DNA of 64,000 bases from Pontibacter sp. HSC-36F09. Its GTDB lineage: Bacteria; Bacteroidota; Bacteroidia; Cytophagales; Hymenobacteraceae. The translations under genes and the position numbers were made by a program. This document shows positions 1 to 8,887 of the stretch, one piece after another. Each line of letters opens with the position of its first letter. Position 1 is the first letter of the stretch. The DNA is taken from the NCBI RefSeq assembly GCF_024171605.1, contig NZ_JALKAA010000006.1, forward strand, positions 124,001 to 188,000. Reading direction: 5' to 3'. The notes under the pieces were generated by a model. The model did no database searches. It was not told where the DNA came from and saw only the letters and a list, made by a program, of their open reading frames with translations.

Positions 1-2
1 AT

Positions 3-443
3 TCTCTAATTCTCAAAGTAGTAGTTCTATCTCTGCTGCTTGGGTATGTTATAGAAAACACTCTTTTGGCGATTGGCTTAGGAATCCTGTCAGGGCTTAT
101 GCTGCATGTTTGGGTTAGTTACTATGATTGCGTGGTACATCTGGAAAACGGAGTAGCTAAGTTCTACTTCCTGAGACCACTCTCCTTCAAAGAAGAGCAT
201 GACTTAAAGCATCTGGACAAGGTGGAAATAATCAGGGAAGATAAGGATAAAACCCAAAGAGAAATCTGGTGGCAGGCTTATATGCTCTTCCAGTTCAGCT
301 ATGATAAGATGATTCTCTATAGAGGTAAGACAGTTCACGAAGTCAGATTCAGGACCAATGAGAGCGACTTGCCTAAACTGGAAGCAGCAGTAAGAGAAAT
401 ATCTGAAAGAAAAGAAGGTGTAACTAAGAATAACCCTGCATAA
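3..443 (+). CDS. Partial membrane protein of unknown function (5' end outside window)
   Basis: The reading frame is open from the first bases of the window, so the true start lies upstream; an internal TTG at 66 is not needed. The visible N-terminal part (about 40 residues) is strongly hydrophobic, rich in Leu, Val, Ile and Gly, and looks like one or two membrane helices. It is followed by a soluble tail of about 110 residues with alternating charged and aromatic residues, resembling small PH-like or DUF304-type membrane-anchored domains, but I do not recognise the family. The tail ends in a charged Glu/Lys-rich segment. The stop lies 8 nt before an imperfect hairpin repeat (451-490). It contains no AGGTATA word, unlike most genes nearby. 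Confidence 0.6.
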   Translation, partial: SLILKVVVLSLLLGYVIENTLLAIGLGILSGLMLHVWVSYYDCVVHLENGVAKFYFLRPLSFKEEHDLKHLDKVEIIREDKDKTQREIWWQAYMLFQFSYDKMILYRGKTVHEVRFRTNESDLPKLEAAVREISERKEGVTKNNPA

Positions 444-450
444 TCAAGTT

Positions 451-490
451 CAGCCTTAACCCTCGCTACGCTTCGGGCTTCGGCTGCACC
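451..490 (+). repeat. Hairpin with conserved GCTACGC loop, attC-like stem without core boxes
   Basis: The stem halves GTTCAGCCTTAACCC and GGGCTTCGGCTGCAC pair at 11 of 15 positions around the loop TCGCTACGCTTC. The same stem and loop occur at 10945-10986, and the same loop with quite different stems at 10382-10422 and 9578-9604. Unlike those three copies, this one has no recognisable RYYYAAC/GTTRRRY boxes outside the stem. It sits 8 nt downstream of a stop codon, so it could be a decayed cassette recombination site or a 3' mRNA structure. Confidence 0.55.
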
Positions 491-522
491 AATCCGGTAT
501 AGCATATACCACACAGCCTAAA

Positions 523-570
523 GTATAAACGCAAAGCCCCGGTTGTATGGCCGGGGCTTTGCGTTTATAC
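523..570. terminator. Perfect 20-bp inverted repeat, probable bidirectional terminator
   Basis: The arms 523-542 and 551-570 are exact reverse complements (outer end GTATAAACGC, inner end AAAGCCCCGG) around an 8-nt loop. The stem is very stable, but neither side has a proper run of T. It lies between the partial gene and the convergent RND operon. It could be a terminator or a small palindromic repeat. Confidence 0.5.
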
Positions 571-634
571 CAGGATATTAAATCCTGTATTTAGTGCCTG
601 TATAAACGATCAACTCACATAAGAAGATTCCTTT

Positions 635-725
635 GCTAGTGCGGGCTTGCAGCTCGTACTGTTACTCTTGCTGAAGGTATAGCTGCTTGGAAAGGTGTAG
701 GCATGAGCTGCAAGCTCGCGCCAGC
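635..725. repeat. Dispersed palindromic repeat, copy 1
   Basis: The end arms 635-655 and 705-725 are reverse complements at 18 of 21 positions (core GAGCTTGCAGCTC). The centre holds GCTGAAGGTATAGCT, the reverse complement of the AGCTATACCTTCAGC found in the other four copies at 59.3, 59.75, 62.3 and 63.55 kb. It is always intergenic. The size (about 80-100 bp) and palindromic ends resemble REP/BIME-type elements mobilised by RAYT transposases; no such transposase gene is in the window. Confidence 0.65.
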
Positions 726-845
726 TGTGTCCTCTGTACCAAGATCTTTTCGGGATGACAAATAACAGGATGGAGAGGGCCTAACGCTAAGCCGTTAGAG
801 GCAAAGGTATAGGTATAGCTCAATCCTACTGTCTGAAGTACAGGC

Positions 846-877
846 AAAAAGCCCCGGCCAAGCAGTCGGGGCTTTTT
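846..877 (-). terminator. Terminator of the RND efflux operon
   Basis: The stem AAAAAGCCCCG/CGGGGCTTTTT has 11 bp and a 10-nt loop. On the minus strand it ends in a run of T, 50 nt after the stop of the RND permease gene. Confidence 0.75.
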
Positions 878-928
878 AATTATTCCTAAATCAAAGACTC
901 AATTTCTTAGATCTTGTGCCTACACAAA

Positions 929-3900
929 CTATCGATTCACATAAGCAGGATCACCACCATCTTCATCCGGAAAGTCTCCGCCTTTGGCGCGCAGTTCGGC
1001 CAGGCCTTTTTTACCGTAGGCTAATCGGGTGATCACCACGTACAGTACCGGCACCACGAAGATCGCCAGGAAGGTAGCAGCTAGCATACCGCCAATAACT
1101 ACCCAACCAATGGTTTGACGCGAAACGGCACCTGCACCGGTAGACAAAGCCAGCGGAACCACACCCAGAATAAAGGCGAGCGAGGTCATGATGATCGGCC
1201 GCAGACGCAGCTTCACAGCTTCGATCGTCGCTTCGATCAGTTCCATACCCCGGTCAACCCGTTCCTTGGCAAATTCCACGATCAGAATGGCGTTTTTGGC
1301 TGCCAGACCAATCAGCGTGATCATACCCACCTGCGCATACACGTTGTTGTCCAGCTTAGGCAGTAGTGTTAGGGCAAGTATAGCCCCGAACATACCCAGC
1401 GGAATGGCAAACAGGATGGAAAATGGAACTGACCAACTCTCGTACAAGGCAGCCAGCAATAGCAACACCAGGATGATCGAAAGAGAGAAAATGTAGATCG
1501 TACTGCCGCCTGCTGCAATCTCCTCACGGCTCAGGCCGGAGAATTCGTAGCCATAGCCTGCAGGTAATACCTGCTCTGCCACTTCCTCCAGGGCCTGAAT
1601 CGCCTGACCCGAGCTATAGCCCGGCGCTGCACTACCATTTATATCCACGGAGCGGAACAGGTTAAAGTGCGAAATCACAGGGGCATTCTCCACCACACGG
1701 GTAGTTACAAGAGCACTCAGCGGAACAGATTCCCCCTGTCGGTTCATCACATAGAACTGCTTCAGGCTTTCGATGTCCATACGGTAGGCGGTATCGGCCT
1801 GCGCCACCACCCTGAAGTTACGGCCGTAGCGCGTGAAGTCGTTTACGTAGCGGCTGCCCATGTACGTGGACATGGTGGCGTACACATCGGAAATGCTCAC
1901 GCCCAGGCGCTTGGCCTTCTCGCGGTCCACATCGACGTGGTAACCCGGCGTTTTGGCTGTAAAGAAGCTATAGGCCATGGCAATTTCAGGACGCTGGTTG
2001 GCTGCCCCAAGGAACTGCCCCATTACCTGCTCCAACTCTTTCACATCGCCGGCCTTGCGTTGCTGCAACACAAACGTAAAACCACCCGAAGCGCCCAGAC
2101 CAGGTATAGCCGGCGGCGCCACCACCAGAATATTGGCTTCTTTTATACCTGACAGCTTTTGCTGCAGCTCAGCCATGACGCCCTCCAGGTGCTCCGATTC
2201 ATCCTGTCGTTCATCCCAGGGCTGCAATTGCACAAAGAAAGTACCACTGTTCGATTTGAACGAGAAGTTGATTGCGTTGAGGCCGGCAATCGAGGTAGAG
2301 TTGCGGATAGCCGGAATAGTGGCCATCTGTTCGGCTACCTGATTCAGAACAGCGGATGTACGGCTGGTGGAGGCTCCTTCAGGCAATTCCACCGACACGA
2401 ACATGCGGCCCTCGTCTTCAGTAGGTATAAAGCCTGTCGGTTTGTTTACAAATAGTCCAAAAGTGCCTACATAGAGGCAAACCAGCAGAATGAGCACCAG
2501 CGGTGTCGCTTTAATGCTTCTGCGCACCCCTCCAGAGTAGGATTCTGTTGTGCGGGCAAACCAATTGTTGAAACGGTAGAAGAACTTGTTGATGCCGCGT
2601 GAATCCTTATCCACGTTCATTGGCTTCAGCATGAGTGCGCAAAGTGCCGGCGTCAGGGTGAGCGCCACAAACGCCGAGATCAGTACCGAAATAGCGATCG
2701 TGATGGCAAACTGCTGATACAGGCGACCCACTATACCTGGTATAAAGCCCACCGGTATAAACACGGCTGCCAGTATGAGCGCAATGGCGATTACGGGTGC
2801 CGTAATCTCTTTCATGGCCTTGCGGGTAGCCTCTTTCGCAGAAAGCCCCTCATGGTCGATGTTATGCTGCACCGCTTCCACCACCACAATAGCATCGTCC
2901 ACCACAATACCAATCGAGAGCACGAAGCCGAAAAGCGTCAGTGTGTTGATCGTAAAGTCGAGCGGAATGAAGAAGATGAAAGTACCGATGATAGACACAG
3001 GTATAGCCAGGATCGGAATGAGCGTAGCCCGCCAACTCTGCAGGAACAGAAACACCACAATGATCACCAGTATGAGCGCTTCAATCAGCGTCAGCACCAC
3101 TTCATTGATCGACACCTGCACCACTGATACGGTCTCAAACGAAACGATGTAGTCCACATCCGCCGGGAAAGTCTCTTTCAGGTCATCCAGTGCGGCGTAG
3201 ATTCCCTCGGCAGTATCCAGGGCGTTACTGCCCGGCGCCTGGTAGATCAGCATCATCGTGGCCGGGTTGCCGTTGATCTTGGCTTCACGGCCATAATCAA
3301 AGCGGCCGAATTCAATCCGCGCTACATCGCGCATGTACACAATCGAACCATCGGCAGGGTTGGTGCGCACAATAATGTTACCGAACTCTTCCTGGGTCTG
3401 CAAACGGCCAGTTACCGTGATCGGGTACTGAAATGCCTGCGAACTGTACTGTGGTGAGTTACCTACCGAGCCAGCGGCCACCTGCAAGTTTTGTTCCTGG
3501 ATAGCTGCCGTCACTTCGCTGGCCCCGATGTTGTACTGCGCCAGTTTATCCGGCTGCAGCCAGATACGCATACTAAAGTCCTGGCCAATCGAGAAGATAT
3601 CGCCCACACCATTCACACGCATCAAGGCATCCTTGATGAAGATGTTGGTGTAGTTGTCGAGGAACTGGATGTCGTGGGTGCGCTTCGGCGAATAGATACC
3701 GATCACCATCATGATACTCGGGTTACGCTTACGCACGGTCACGCCCAGTCGGCGTACTTCTTCCGGCAGGGTCGGCTCTGCAATACTGGCGCGGTTCTGT
3801 ACATCCAGCGTGGCAATATCAATGTCGGTTCCAATCTCGAACGTCACCGACATGTTCATCTGGCCGGTACCGGTACTCGTGGACGAGATATAGGCCATGC

Positions 3901-4123
3901 CCGGTGAACCGTTGATCTGTGTTTCGATCGGTGTGGCAACCGCCTGTTCTACCGTTAGCGCATCCGAACCCGTGTAGTTAGCCGAAACAGAAACCGAGGG
4001 CGGCGAAATATCCGGGTACTGCGTTACGGGCAAATTTAACATAGCCAGCACACCCACCAGTACGATCACAATCGAGATCACCATGGCGGTAACGGGCCTT
4101 CTTATAAATACGTCTGAAATCAT
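929..4123 (-). CDS. RND efflux pump inner-membrane permease (HAE1 family, AcrB-like)
   Basis: The protein has 1064 residues, the usual length for AcrB/MexB-type proton-driven multidrug transporters. It has an N-terminal helix after a short cytoplasmic start, two large periplasmic domains and two sets of membrane helices. The proton-relay acidic pair sits in GIVVDDAIVVVEAV (about residues 405-420), with a matching second-half segment GLAAKNAILIVEFA. It should export drugs or other amphiphiles from the periplasm or inner leaflet through the adaptor and outer-membrane channel encoded just upstream. It is the last gene of a tetR-OMF-adaptor-permease group on the minus strand, 36 nt after the adaptor stop. 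The substrate cannot be inferred. Confidence 0.95.
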   Translation of the reverse strand: MISDVFIRRPVTAMVISIVIVLVGVLAMLNLPVTQYPDISPPSVSVSANYTGSDALTVEQAVATPIETQINGSPGMAYISSTSTGTGQMNMSVTFEIGTDIDIATLDVQNRASIAEPTLPEEVRRLGVTVRKRNPSIMMVIGIYSPKRTHDIQFLDNYTNIFIKDALMRVNGVGDIFSIGQDFSMRIWLQPDKLAQYNIGASEVTAAIQEQNLQVAAGSVGNSPQYSSQAFQYPITVTGRLQTQEEFGNIIVRTNPADGSIVYMRDVARIEFGRFDYGREAKINGNPATMMLIYQAPGSNALDTAEGIYAALDDLKETFPADVDYIVSFETVSVVQVSINEVVLTLIEALILVIIVVFLFLQSWRATLIPILAIPVSIIGTFIFFIPLDFTINTLTLFGFVLSIGIVVDDAIVVVEAVQHNIDHEGLSAKEATRKAMKEITAPVIAIALILAAVFIPVGFIPGIVGRLYQQFAITIAISVLISAFVALTLTPALCALMLKPMNVDKDSRGINKFFYRFNNWFARTTESYSGGVRRSIKATPLVLILLVCLYVGTFGLFVNKPTGFIPTEDEGRMFVSVELPEGASTSRTSAVLNQVAEQMATIPAIRNSTSIAGLNAINFSFKSNSGTFFVQLQPWDERQDESEHLEGVMAELQQKLSGIKEANILVVAPPAIPGLGASGGFTFVLQQRKAGDVKELEQVMGQFLGAANQRPEIAMAYSFFTAKTPGYHVDVDREKAKRLGVSISDVYATMSTYMGSRYVNDFTRYGRNFRVVAQADTAYRMDIESLKQFYVMNRQGESVPLSALVTTRVVENAPVISHFNLFRSVDINGSAAPGYSSGQAIQALEEVAEQVLPAGYGYEFSGLSREEIAAGGSTIYIFSLSIILVLLLLAALYESWSVPFSILFAIPLGMFGAILALTLLPKLDNNVYAQVGMITLIGLAAKNAILIVEFAKERVDRGMELIEATIEAVKLRLRPIIMTSLAFILGVVPLALSTGAGAVSRQTIGWVVIGGMLAATFLAIFVVPVLYVVITRLAYGKKGLAELRAKGGDFPDEDGGDPAYVNR

Positions 4124-4159
4124 AATGTCTGATTATTCCTCTGAAAGACCTGTTTCCAA

Positions 4160-5305
4160 TTATTTTGCGGCTCCTGTCTGTGGCTTGCTCTGTTCAGGTC
4201 CACCCAACTGTACTTTGGCTCCCTGGCGCAGGCGCTGTATACCTTCGGTCACGATCTGCTGTCCTTCTTTCAAGCCCTCGCGCACTACTACGTCACCATC
4301 CACACGGGTACCCAACTGCACGTTCTGCTGCACCACCGAGTCGCCCTGCACCACATACACGTAGTACTCGCCCAACTGCTCCGACACCGACTTGAGTGGG
4401 ATTACGACCTGCTCACCCAGGTCCTGGTTCAGGACGTTCAGGCTCACGGTCATACCTGGTACAAGCCTTTCGTCCGGGTTCGGAAACTGCACGCGCACCG
4501 TCGTGGTGCCTGAGCGGCGGCCAATGGCCCTGTCGATGGCGACTAGTTTGCCGCTGTGCTTGTACTGCTCGCCGTTGTTAAAGCGAATAGTGAAAAGTGA
4601 GTCAGGCTGTTTGCCCTGCTGCAAGTTAGTGAAGCGGCCGAGCTCGCTTTCGTTGATCACAATGTCAACCGCGATCGGGTCTGATGAAGAAATGGTGTTC
4701 AGCAAAGGCTGTCCGGGGGATACCTGTGCCCCTACCCTTACCTGCGAGATGCCAATGGTTCCGCTGAAGGGCGCATTGATCACCGAGTAGCTCAGGTCGG
4801 TGGACGCGCTGCTTACCTGTGCCTGCGCGGCCGCCACCTGGGCGCGGGCGGTCTGCACTTCGGTGCGGGCGTAGTCTACCTGCTGTTTGGCAATGGCGTC
4901 GCGCTCGGCCAGGCGCTCGTAGCGCTCCAGGTCCTTTTCGGCGCGGGCCAGGTTAGCCTTGGCGCTCTGCAGGCTAGCCCGTGCCTGCTGTATACCTGCC
5001 TGGTATTTGTTCTGGTCTATTTCGTAGAGCTTCTGCCCTTTTTTGACGCGTTGCCCGTCCTGTACAAAGATGTTGGTGATATAGCCCGATACCTGCGGAC
5101 GTAACTCGACTTCCTGCAGCGGCACGACCGTAGCCGGGTAGGTATCGCGGCCTGTCACGCTTTGCTGTTTAACCTGAATCGTATTGACCGGAACGGCCAT
5201 GGCCATTGGGTTCATCTGCTGCTGTCCGGCATCGTCACCGCCACAAGACACAAGCATAGTTGGGCTGATGATGGCTGCAAACAGCCAGGTGTACTTATTC
5301 TTCAT
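4160..5305 (-). CDS. RND efflux periplasmic adaptor (membrane fusion protein), lipoprotein
   Basis: This 381-aa HlyD/AcrA-type adaptor begins with a signal peptide and lipobox (LVSCGG, Cys at about 21), so it should be lipid-anchored. Next come a lipoyl half (VVPLQEVELRPQVSGYI), an alpha-helical hairpin rich in Ala, Gln and Arg (about 100-165), the second lipoyl half and beta-barrel domains, ending in the membrane-proximal domain with LKEGQQIVTEGIQRLRQG. It bridges the inner-membrane permease and the outer-membrane channel. It starts 19 nt after the OMF stop and is followed 36 nt later by the permease, so the three genes are surely co-transcribed. Confidence 0.93.
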   Translation of the reverse strand: MKNKYTWLFAAIISPTMLVSCGGDDAGQQQMNPMAMAVPVNTIQVKQQSVTGRDTYPATVVPLQEVELRPQVSGYITNIFVQDGQRVKKGQKLYEIDQNKYQAGIQQARASLQSAKANLARAEKDLERYERLAERDAIAKQQVDYARTEVQTARAQVAAAQAQVSSASTDLSYSVINAPFSGTIGISQVRVGAQVSPGQPLLNTISSSDPIAVDIVINESELGRFTNLQQGKQPDSLFTIRFNNGEQYKHSGKLVAIDRAIGRRSGTTTVRVQFPNPDERLVPGMTVSLNVLNQDLGEQVVIPLKSVSEQLGEYYVYVVQGDSVVQQNVQLGTRVDGDVVVREGLKEGQQIVTEGIQRLRQGAKVQLGGPEQSKPQTGAAK

Positions 5306-5324
5306 TGTCCTGATTCTCTGATTT

Positions 5325-6659
5325 TTATCGGTTGATGTCTATGTTTCCCAGGGCTCGCTGCAGGTCTAGTTTGCTGGAGAGCACACTGTAAAGGGCATTG
5401 TAGTAGTTGAGTTGGGTAGTGCGCAGTTCCGTCTCGGCCACGATCAGGTCCACGTAGGCCTTCACGCCCTCGTCGTACTGCAGCTTGATGATCTCATACA
5501 CTTCTTCGGCCATCACCAGGTTCTGCTGCACCGTGCGCCACTCTGTGTAATCACCTTTGTAGTTGGCCAGTGCCGTCTGGTACTCGGTGTTGATGGCTCT
5601 GCGCGTATCCTCGATCTGCACATCCAGGCGGTCTTCCTGCAGCTGCGCGATCTTCAGGTTCTGCAGCCTTCTGGTGCCCTGAAAGATCGGAAGAGACGCC
5701 TGTATACCTACTGACGAGTTCGGGAAGTGCTGGTTATACAGGTTGGCGAAGTCATTGTTGAAGTAGAGGAGGTTGTAATTGGCAAAAGCGGAAACAGTTG
5801 GCAGGAAGCTCCAGCGGTTGTAGGCCGTGTTCAGCTTCAGCAGGTCGCGCTGCGTCTGCAGTTGCTGCAGTTCTATTCTTCTGTCAAAGGCGATCAGCTC
5901 GGTAGTGTCTACCTGTACCTCCTGCTCCATTCGGCCGTAATTGTAGGTCAGGTTCAGTTCCTGCTCCACAGGGTAACCCATCAGCTGCTTCAGGTAGGCC
6001 AGGCTGGCTTTAATGCTCTCCTGAACCCGCTTGCGGTCTGACCGGATGTTGGCCAGGGTGATGGCGGCACGCTGGTAGTCTGTCTTGTCCACAATGCCTA
6101 CCTCGTAGCGACTGCGGGCATCGTTGTACTGTTTTTCCTGGCGCGAGATGTTCTGATCCAGGATGCGCAACTGCTCCTTGGTGAGCAACACGTTGTAATA
6201 GGCCTTGCTCACCTCCACTACCGTGTTGATGCGGGTATCGATCACTTGCTGGTCCAGTAGTAATTTTTGGGAGCGGGAAGCTTTGGAAGCCAGAAACAGG
6301 TTGTTGTCAAAAATGCTTTGGGTGGCCTGCAGCGCTATGTTGGAGTTGTATTTCTGCCCGAAGGTGATGATTTCCCCCCCGATTGGCTGCTGCTGCCGCT
6401 TGATGTTGTAAGTGCCCCCGAAATTGGCACTGATCTGCGGAAACCATCCCGACAGGCTGGCCCTGATCTCCCTTTCGCCGATCTGTTCGTCGATCAGCGC
6501 CTGCTCCATGGCCGCTGTGTTCTCCAGCGCGTAGTTCACAACCTGCTCCAGCGTCAGGCTATCTGCTGTGGCCACATTCTTGCTGTCCTGTGCGAACAGA
6601 GTGCCCGGCACCAGCAGGGAGGCAATCAGCAAATGTTTAAAATATAGCTTTAATTTCAT
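5325..6659 (-). CDS. Outer membrane efflux protein, TolC family
   Basis: The 444-aa protein has a cleavable signal peptide (hydrophobic stretch to about residue 23, LFAQDS). The body is a two-fold repeat typical of the OEP/TolC family: long helical segments (LTLEQVVNYALENTAAMEQ near the start, the related LQLYDEG.KAYVDLIVAETELR near the end) separated by beta-strand segments. It forms the trimeric outer-membrane exit duct for the pump encoded downstream. It is the first structural gene of the operon, starting 165 nt beyond the regulator's stop. No clear -7 box was seen in that gap, so it may share the regulator's transcript. Confidence 0.92.
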   Translation of the reverse strand: MKLKLYFKHLLIASLLVPGTLFAQDSKNVATADSLTLEQVVNYALENTAAMEQALIDEQIGEREIRASLSGWFPQISANFGGTYNIKRQQQPIGGEIITFGQKYNSNIALQATQSIFDNNLFLASKASRSQKLLLDQQVIDTRINTVVEVSKAYYNVLLTKEQLRILDQNISRQEKQYNDARSRYEVGIVDKTDYQRAAITLANIRSDRKRVQESIKASLAYLKQLMGYPVEQELNLTYNYGRMEQEVQVDTTELIAFDRRIELQQLQTQRDLLKLNTAYNRWSFLPTVSAFANYNLLYFNNDFANLYNQHFPNSSVGIQASLPIFQGTRRLQNLKIAQLQEDRLDVQIEDTRRAINTEYQTALANYKGDYTEWRTVQQNLVMAEEVYEIIKLQYDEGVKAYVDLIVAETELRTTQLNYYNALYSVLSSKLDLQRALGNIDINR

Positions 6660-6823
6660 GTATGCGTTTGGTGTTCAGCTTTTTAGATGAGTATTAAACG
6701 TGTAGATGTGGCAACCGATGGTAATTCTGCAGCTTTAGTTATTGTTTTCATGCTTCATTTTGGCAATTGAGTTTATTGTTTAAACATTAATAGAGTTACA
6801 CTTTTTTGCCTTGGGAGCCACCA

Positions 6824-7399
6824 CTAACGAATGATAGCAATGCCATCCCAGAGCAACTGTTGTATCTGCTGCAGCTCTTTTCTGTCGAAATGGAGTCTAC
6901 CGCTGGCCGTCATTTTGGCCATCGAAATGATACTGCTATGGGTGAGCGTGGCCAGAATCTTGGGGCTTACCTCTTTCAACTCGCTCTCCCGGATGCCGCG
7001 CTCAAAAAAGGCGAACAGCAAGGTATAGAACCTGTCTTCCTCTACTGGTGGCACACTGGCATGGTAAGGCGAGTTCACAAACTGCTCGAAGAACCTAAGC
7101 ATATCCTGATTGTCGTGGTAAAAGGTATAGAGCCCGGTCCAGAGCTTAAAAAAGCACTCTTTGAAAGGTATGTCAGCCGAACTCTCCCGCTCCACCACGG
7201 CAACAGCCTGCTGCTGCGCGTAGTTAAACAACTCACGAAGCAAATGTTCCTTGCTTTCGAAGTAGTGGTAGATCGTGCCCGCCGCCACCCCGGCATGCTT
7301 GGCGACCATGCTCATAGGCGTGCCATGGAAGCCGTTTTCCCGGACCAGTTCCATCGTGCTTTTAAATATGGCCCTCTTCTTATCCGACATCTGCTCCAT
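6824..7399 (-). CDS. TetR/AcrR-family regulator of the RND operon
   Basis: The DNA-binding helix-turn-helix is clear: MSMVAKHAGVAAGTIYHYFESKE. The C-terminal ligand domain has the usual variable helices. The frame is open to an ATG at 7426, but I place the start at the ATG at 7399 (191 aa). GGAGG lies 8 nt before it, and the -7 box at 7435-7442 would leave almost no leader for the upstream ATG. It precedes the efflux genes on the same strand and is likely their repressor. A palindromic site (7441-7462) overlaps its own promoter. Confidence 0.9.
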   Translation of the reverse strand: MEQMSDKKRAIFKSTMELVRENGFHGTPMSMVAKHAGVAAGTIYHYFESKEHLLRELFNYAQQQAVAVVERESSADIPFKECFFKLWTGLYTFYHDNQDMLRFFEQFVNSPYHASVPPVEEDRFYTLLFAFFERGIRESELKEVSPKILATLTHSSIISMAKMTASGRLHFDRKELQQIQQLLWDGIAIIR

Positions 7400-7434
7400 A
7401 GACACTACCTCCAATTGAATGTTCATTCGGTTTG

Positions 7435-7442
7435 CAAAGCTA
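7435..7442 (-). promoter_or_regulatory. -7 box (TAGCTTTG) for the tetR-RND operon
   Basis: On the minus strand this reads TAGCTTTG, matching the Bacteroidota -7 consensus TAnnTTTG, about 36 nt upstream of the chosen tetR start. I did not find a convincing -33 TTTG. Confidence 0.45.
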
Positions 7443-7462
7443 CAGTTGTATCTACAATTGTA
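7441..7462. promoter_or_regulatory. Candidate TetR operator upstream of the RND regulator
   Basis: TACAGTTGTA and TACAATTGTA lie head to tail with 2 nt between them; the second is a perfect 10-bp palindrome and the first differs by one base. The block overlaps the upstream edge of the -7 box, where a repressor would block polymerase. Confidence 0.5.
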
Positions 7463-7587
7463 AAAGCATTTCCGTCGAAAAGCTGAATTTTCTGGTCAAA
7501 CAACTCCGGAAGCATGGTAAATAAACGGGATTGCATCTGGGAACGTAAATATAGCTATAGCGCATTTTTTAATTAAATCATACAGCC

Positions 7588-8043
7588 ATGGCACTTACAC
7601 ATGAATTCCGCCACAGCCACCGTATCAACAGCGCCAACAATCCCGTTTGGATGGATGGACTCAGAATCATTCTCGGTCTGTTCCTGTTCGTAAAAGGCGT
7701 GTTTTTTCTGGAGCACATCACAGACGTCTTCCAACTCTTCAGCGCCGGGAACGACATAACCCAGACAGGCAAGGCACATATACTCACCAGCATGGTGCAC
7801 ATAGTAGGCGGCCTGATGATCGCTTTCGGGATGCTCACGCGCCTGGCACTGCTCTGCCAGATCCCGATCCTGATTGGCGCTTTGCTGATTGTGGGTCCGC
7901 AGCAAAGTGGCATTCAGCTGGATAATACCGAGCTGATGCTGACTATCTTCTTCACGGCTCTTATCCTGTTCTTCATGATCAAGGGGCCCGGCCGCTACTC
8001 CATCGACAACAAGGTGCTGCGACCCAAGCAACCGCAGGTATAA
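7588..8043 (+). CDS. DoxX-family membrane protein
   Basis: The 151-aa protein has a hydrophilic start rich in His and Arg and four predicted membrane helices (about residues 23-42, 62-85, 88-105 and 115-135). The pattern GLRIILGLFLFVKGVFFL and the HIVGGLMIAFGMLTRLA segment are typical of DoxX/DoxD-like proteins, some of which are thiosulfate:quinone oxidoreductase subunits or envelope redox partners. The exact activity here is unknown. It is transcribed away from the tetR promoter region and stands alone, convergent with mug. Confidence 0.75.
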   Translation: MALTHEFRHSHRINSANNPVWMDGLRIILGLFLFVKGVFFLEHITDVFQLFSAGNDITQTGKAHILTSMVHIVGGLMIAFGMLTRLALLCQIPILIGALLIVGPQQSGIQLDNTELMLTIFFTALILFFMIKGPGRYSIDNKVLRPKQPQV

Positions 8044-8067
8044 GCTGCGGCTTAAGTTCGAATCTAT

Positions 8068-8628
8068 CTAGAGCGAATCGACAAAGAGGCGCAGCCCTTG
8101 GTATACCTCGGCAAGCTTCCGTGGCGGGAAATGGGCGTTCAGGCCGCTGGGGTTAGGCAGCACCCACAGCCTGGTGTTCCCGATGCTCTGTTCCTGCATT
8201 CCTATACCTGCAGATGCTTTCCCGAAAGCCACGCGGTAGGCGGATATACCCAGCAAAGCCAGCACCTGCGGCTGGTACCCGATCACTTTCTCCTCTAGCT
8301 TAAGTGCCCCTTCTTTCAACTCCACGGCTGACAACTCAGCGGCATTTGCCGTGGCCCGGTCCACAATGTTAGTAATTCCGAAACCCAGGTCTAAAAGGCT
8401 ACTTTCTTCTTTGGGCAGGTATAGCCGGGGGGTGAAACCCGCCGCATGCAGGGTTGGCCAGAAGCGGTTACCCGGCCGGGCGAAGTGATGCCCGACTACC
8501 GCCGTGTAAAGCCCCGGGTTGATGCCACAGAAAAGGACTTTGAGGTTGGGCGCTACGATATCAGGCAAGGTTCTCCCGTTTGCCGCCGCCAGTTCTTCTT
8601 TGGTAGGTCTTCGTTTTTGAGGTTGCAT
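8068..8628 (-). CDS. mug: G/U (T) mismatch-specific DNA glycosylase
   Basis: The 186-aa protein is of the Mug/TDG uracil-DNA glycosylase superfamily. The active-site motif GINPGL is at residues 35-40, followed by GHHFARPGNRFWP (substrate pocket) and the C-terminal insertion-loop motif NPSGLNAHF. It removes U or T, and ethenocytosine, mispaired with G during base excision repair. Its stop is 25 nt from the convergent DoxX gene. Several AGGTATA/TATACCT words occur inside it. Confidence 0.93.
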   Translation of the reverse strand: MQPQKRRPTKEELAAANGRTLPDIVAPNLKVLFCGINPGLYTAVVGHHFARPGNRFWPTLHAAGFTPRLYLPKEESSLLDLGFGITNIVDRATANAAELSAVELKEGALKLEEKVIGYQPQVLALLGISAYRVAFGKASAGIGMQEQSIGNTRLWVLPNPSGLNAHFPPRKLAEVYQGLRLFVDSL

Positions 8629-8793
8629 ACCTGTTCTTTACTGCGGCTTAGCGATTGTAGTTATATCCGGGGCTAGGTATAGCATGGTTTTCAAGCAGTA
8701 AAGTTGGGACGATCTAGGATGAATTAAAGGTTGCAGGCAGGTAATTAGCTATACTGAAGTGGGTGCGTTATTCCGTTTATCTGCTAGATTTGG

Positions 8794-8834
8794 AGTATAG
8801 CAGGAGTAGTATTCCTACTATACTATAGTTAGGC
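8794..8834 (+). repeat. Hairpin plus GTTAGGC core at the left edge of the cassette array
   Basis: AGTATAGCAGGA and TCCTACTATACT pair with one mismatch around a short loop, followed by GTTAGGC at 8828-8834, which fits the integron core GTTRRRY. The TTAGGC is the exact complement partner of the GCCTAAC box that follows the next gene (9566-9572), as expected for the 5' end of a cassette. I see no matching RYYYAAC box to the left, so this may be a degenerate attC or an insertion site of another type. Confidence 0.5.
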
Positions 8835-8887
8835 CCAATAAGAGTTACAAAATCAAAGGGAATAAGCCACAGAACTACTCTACTTAT

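Noticed and set aside
779..800. GCCTAAC and GTTAGAG close together, like attC core boxes
   Set aside because: Only 8 nt lie between them, too few for the stem and loop of an attC site, and no cassette gene is adjacent.
8050..8072. GTTCGAATC, the T-arm motif of tRNA genes
   Set aside because: There is no acceptor or anticodon stem around it; it is the spacer between two convergent genes.
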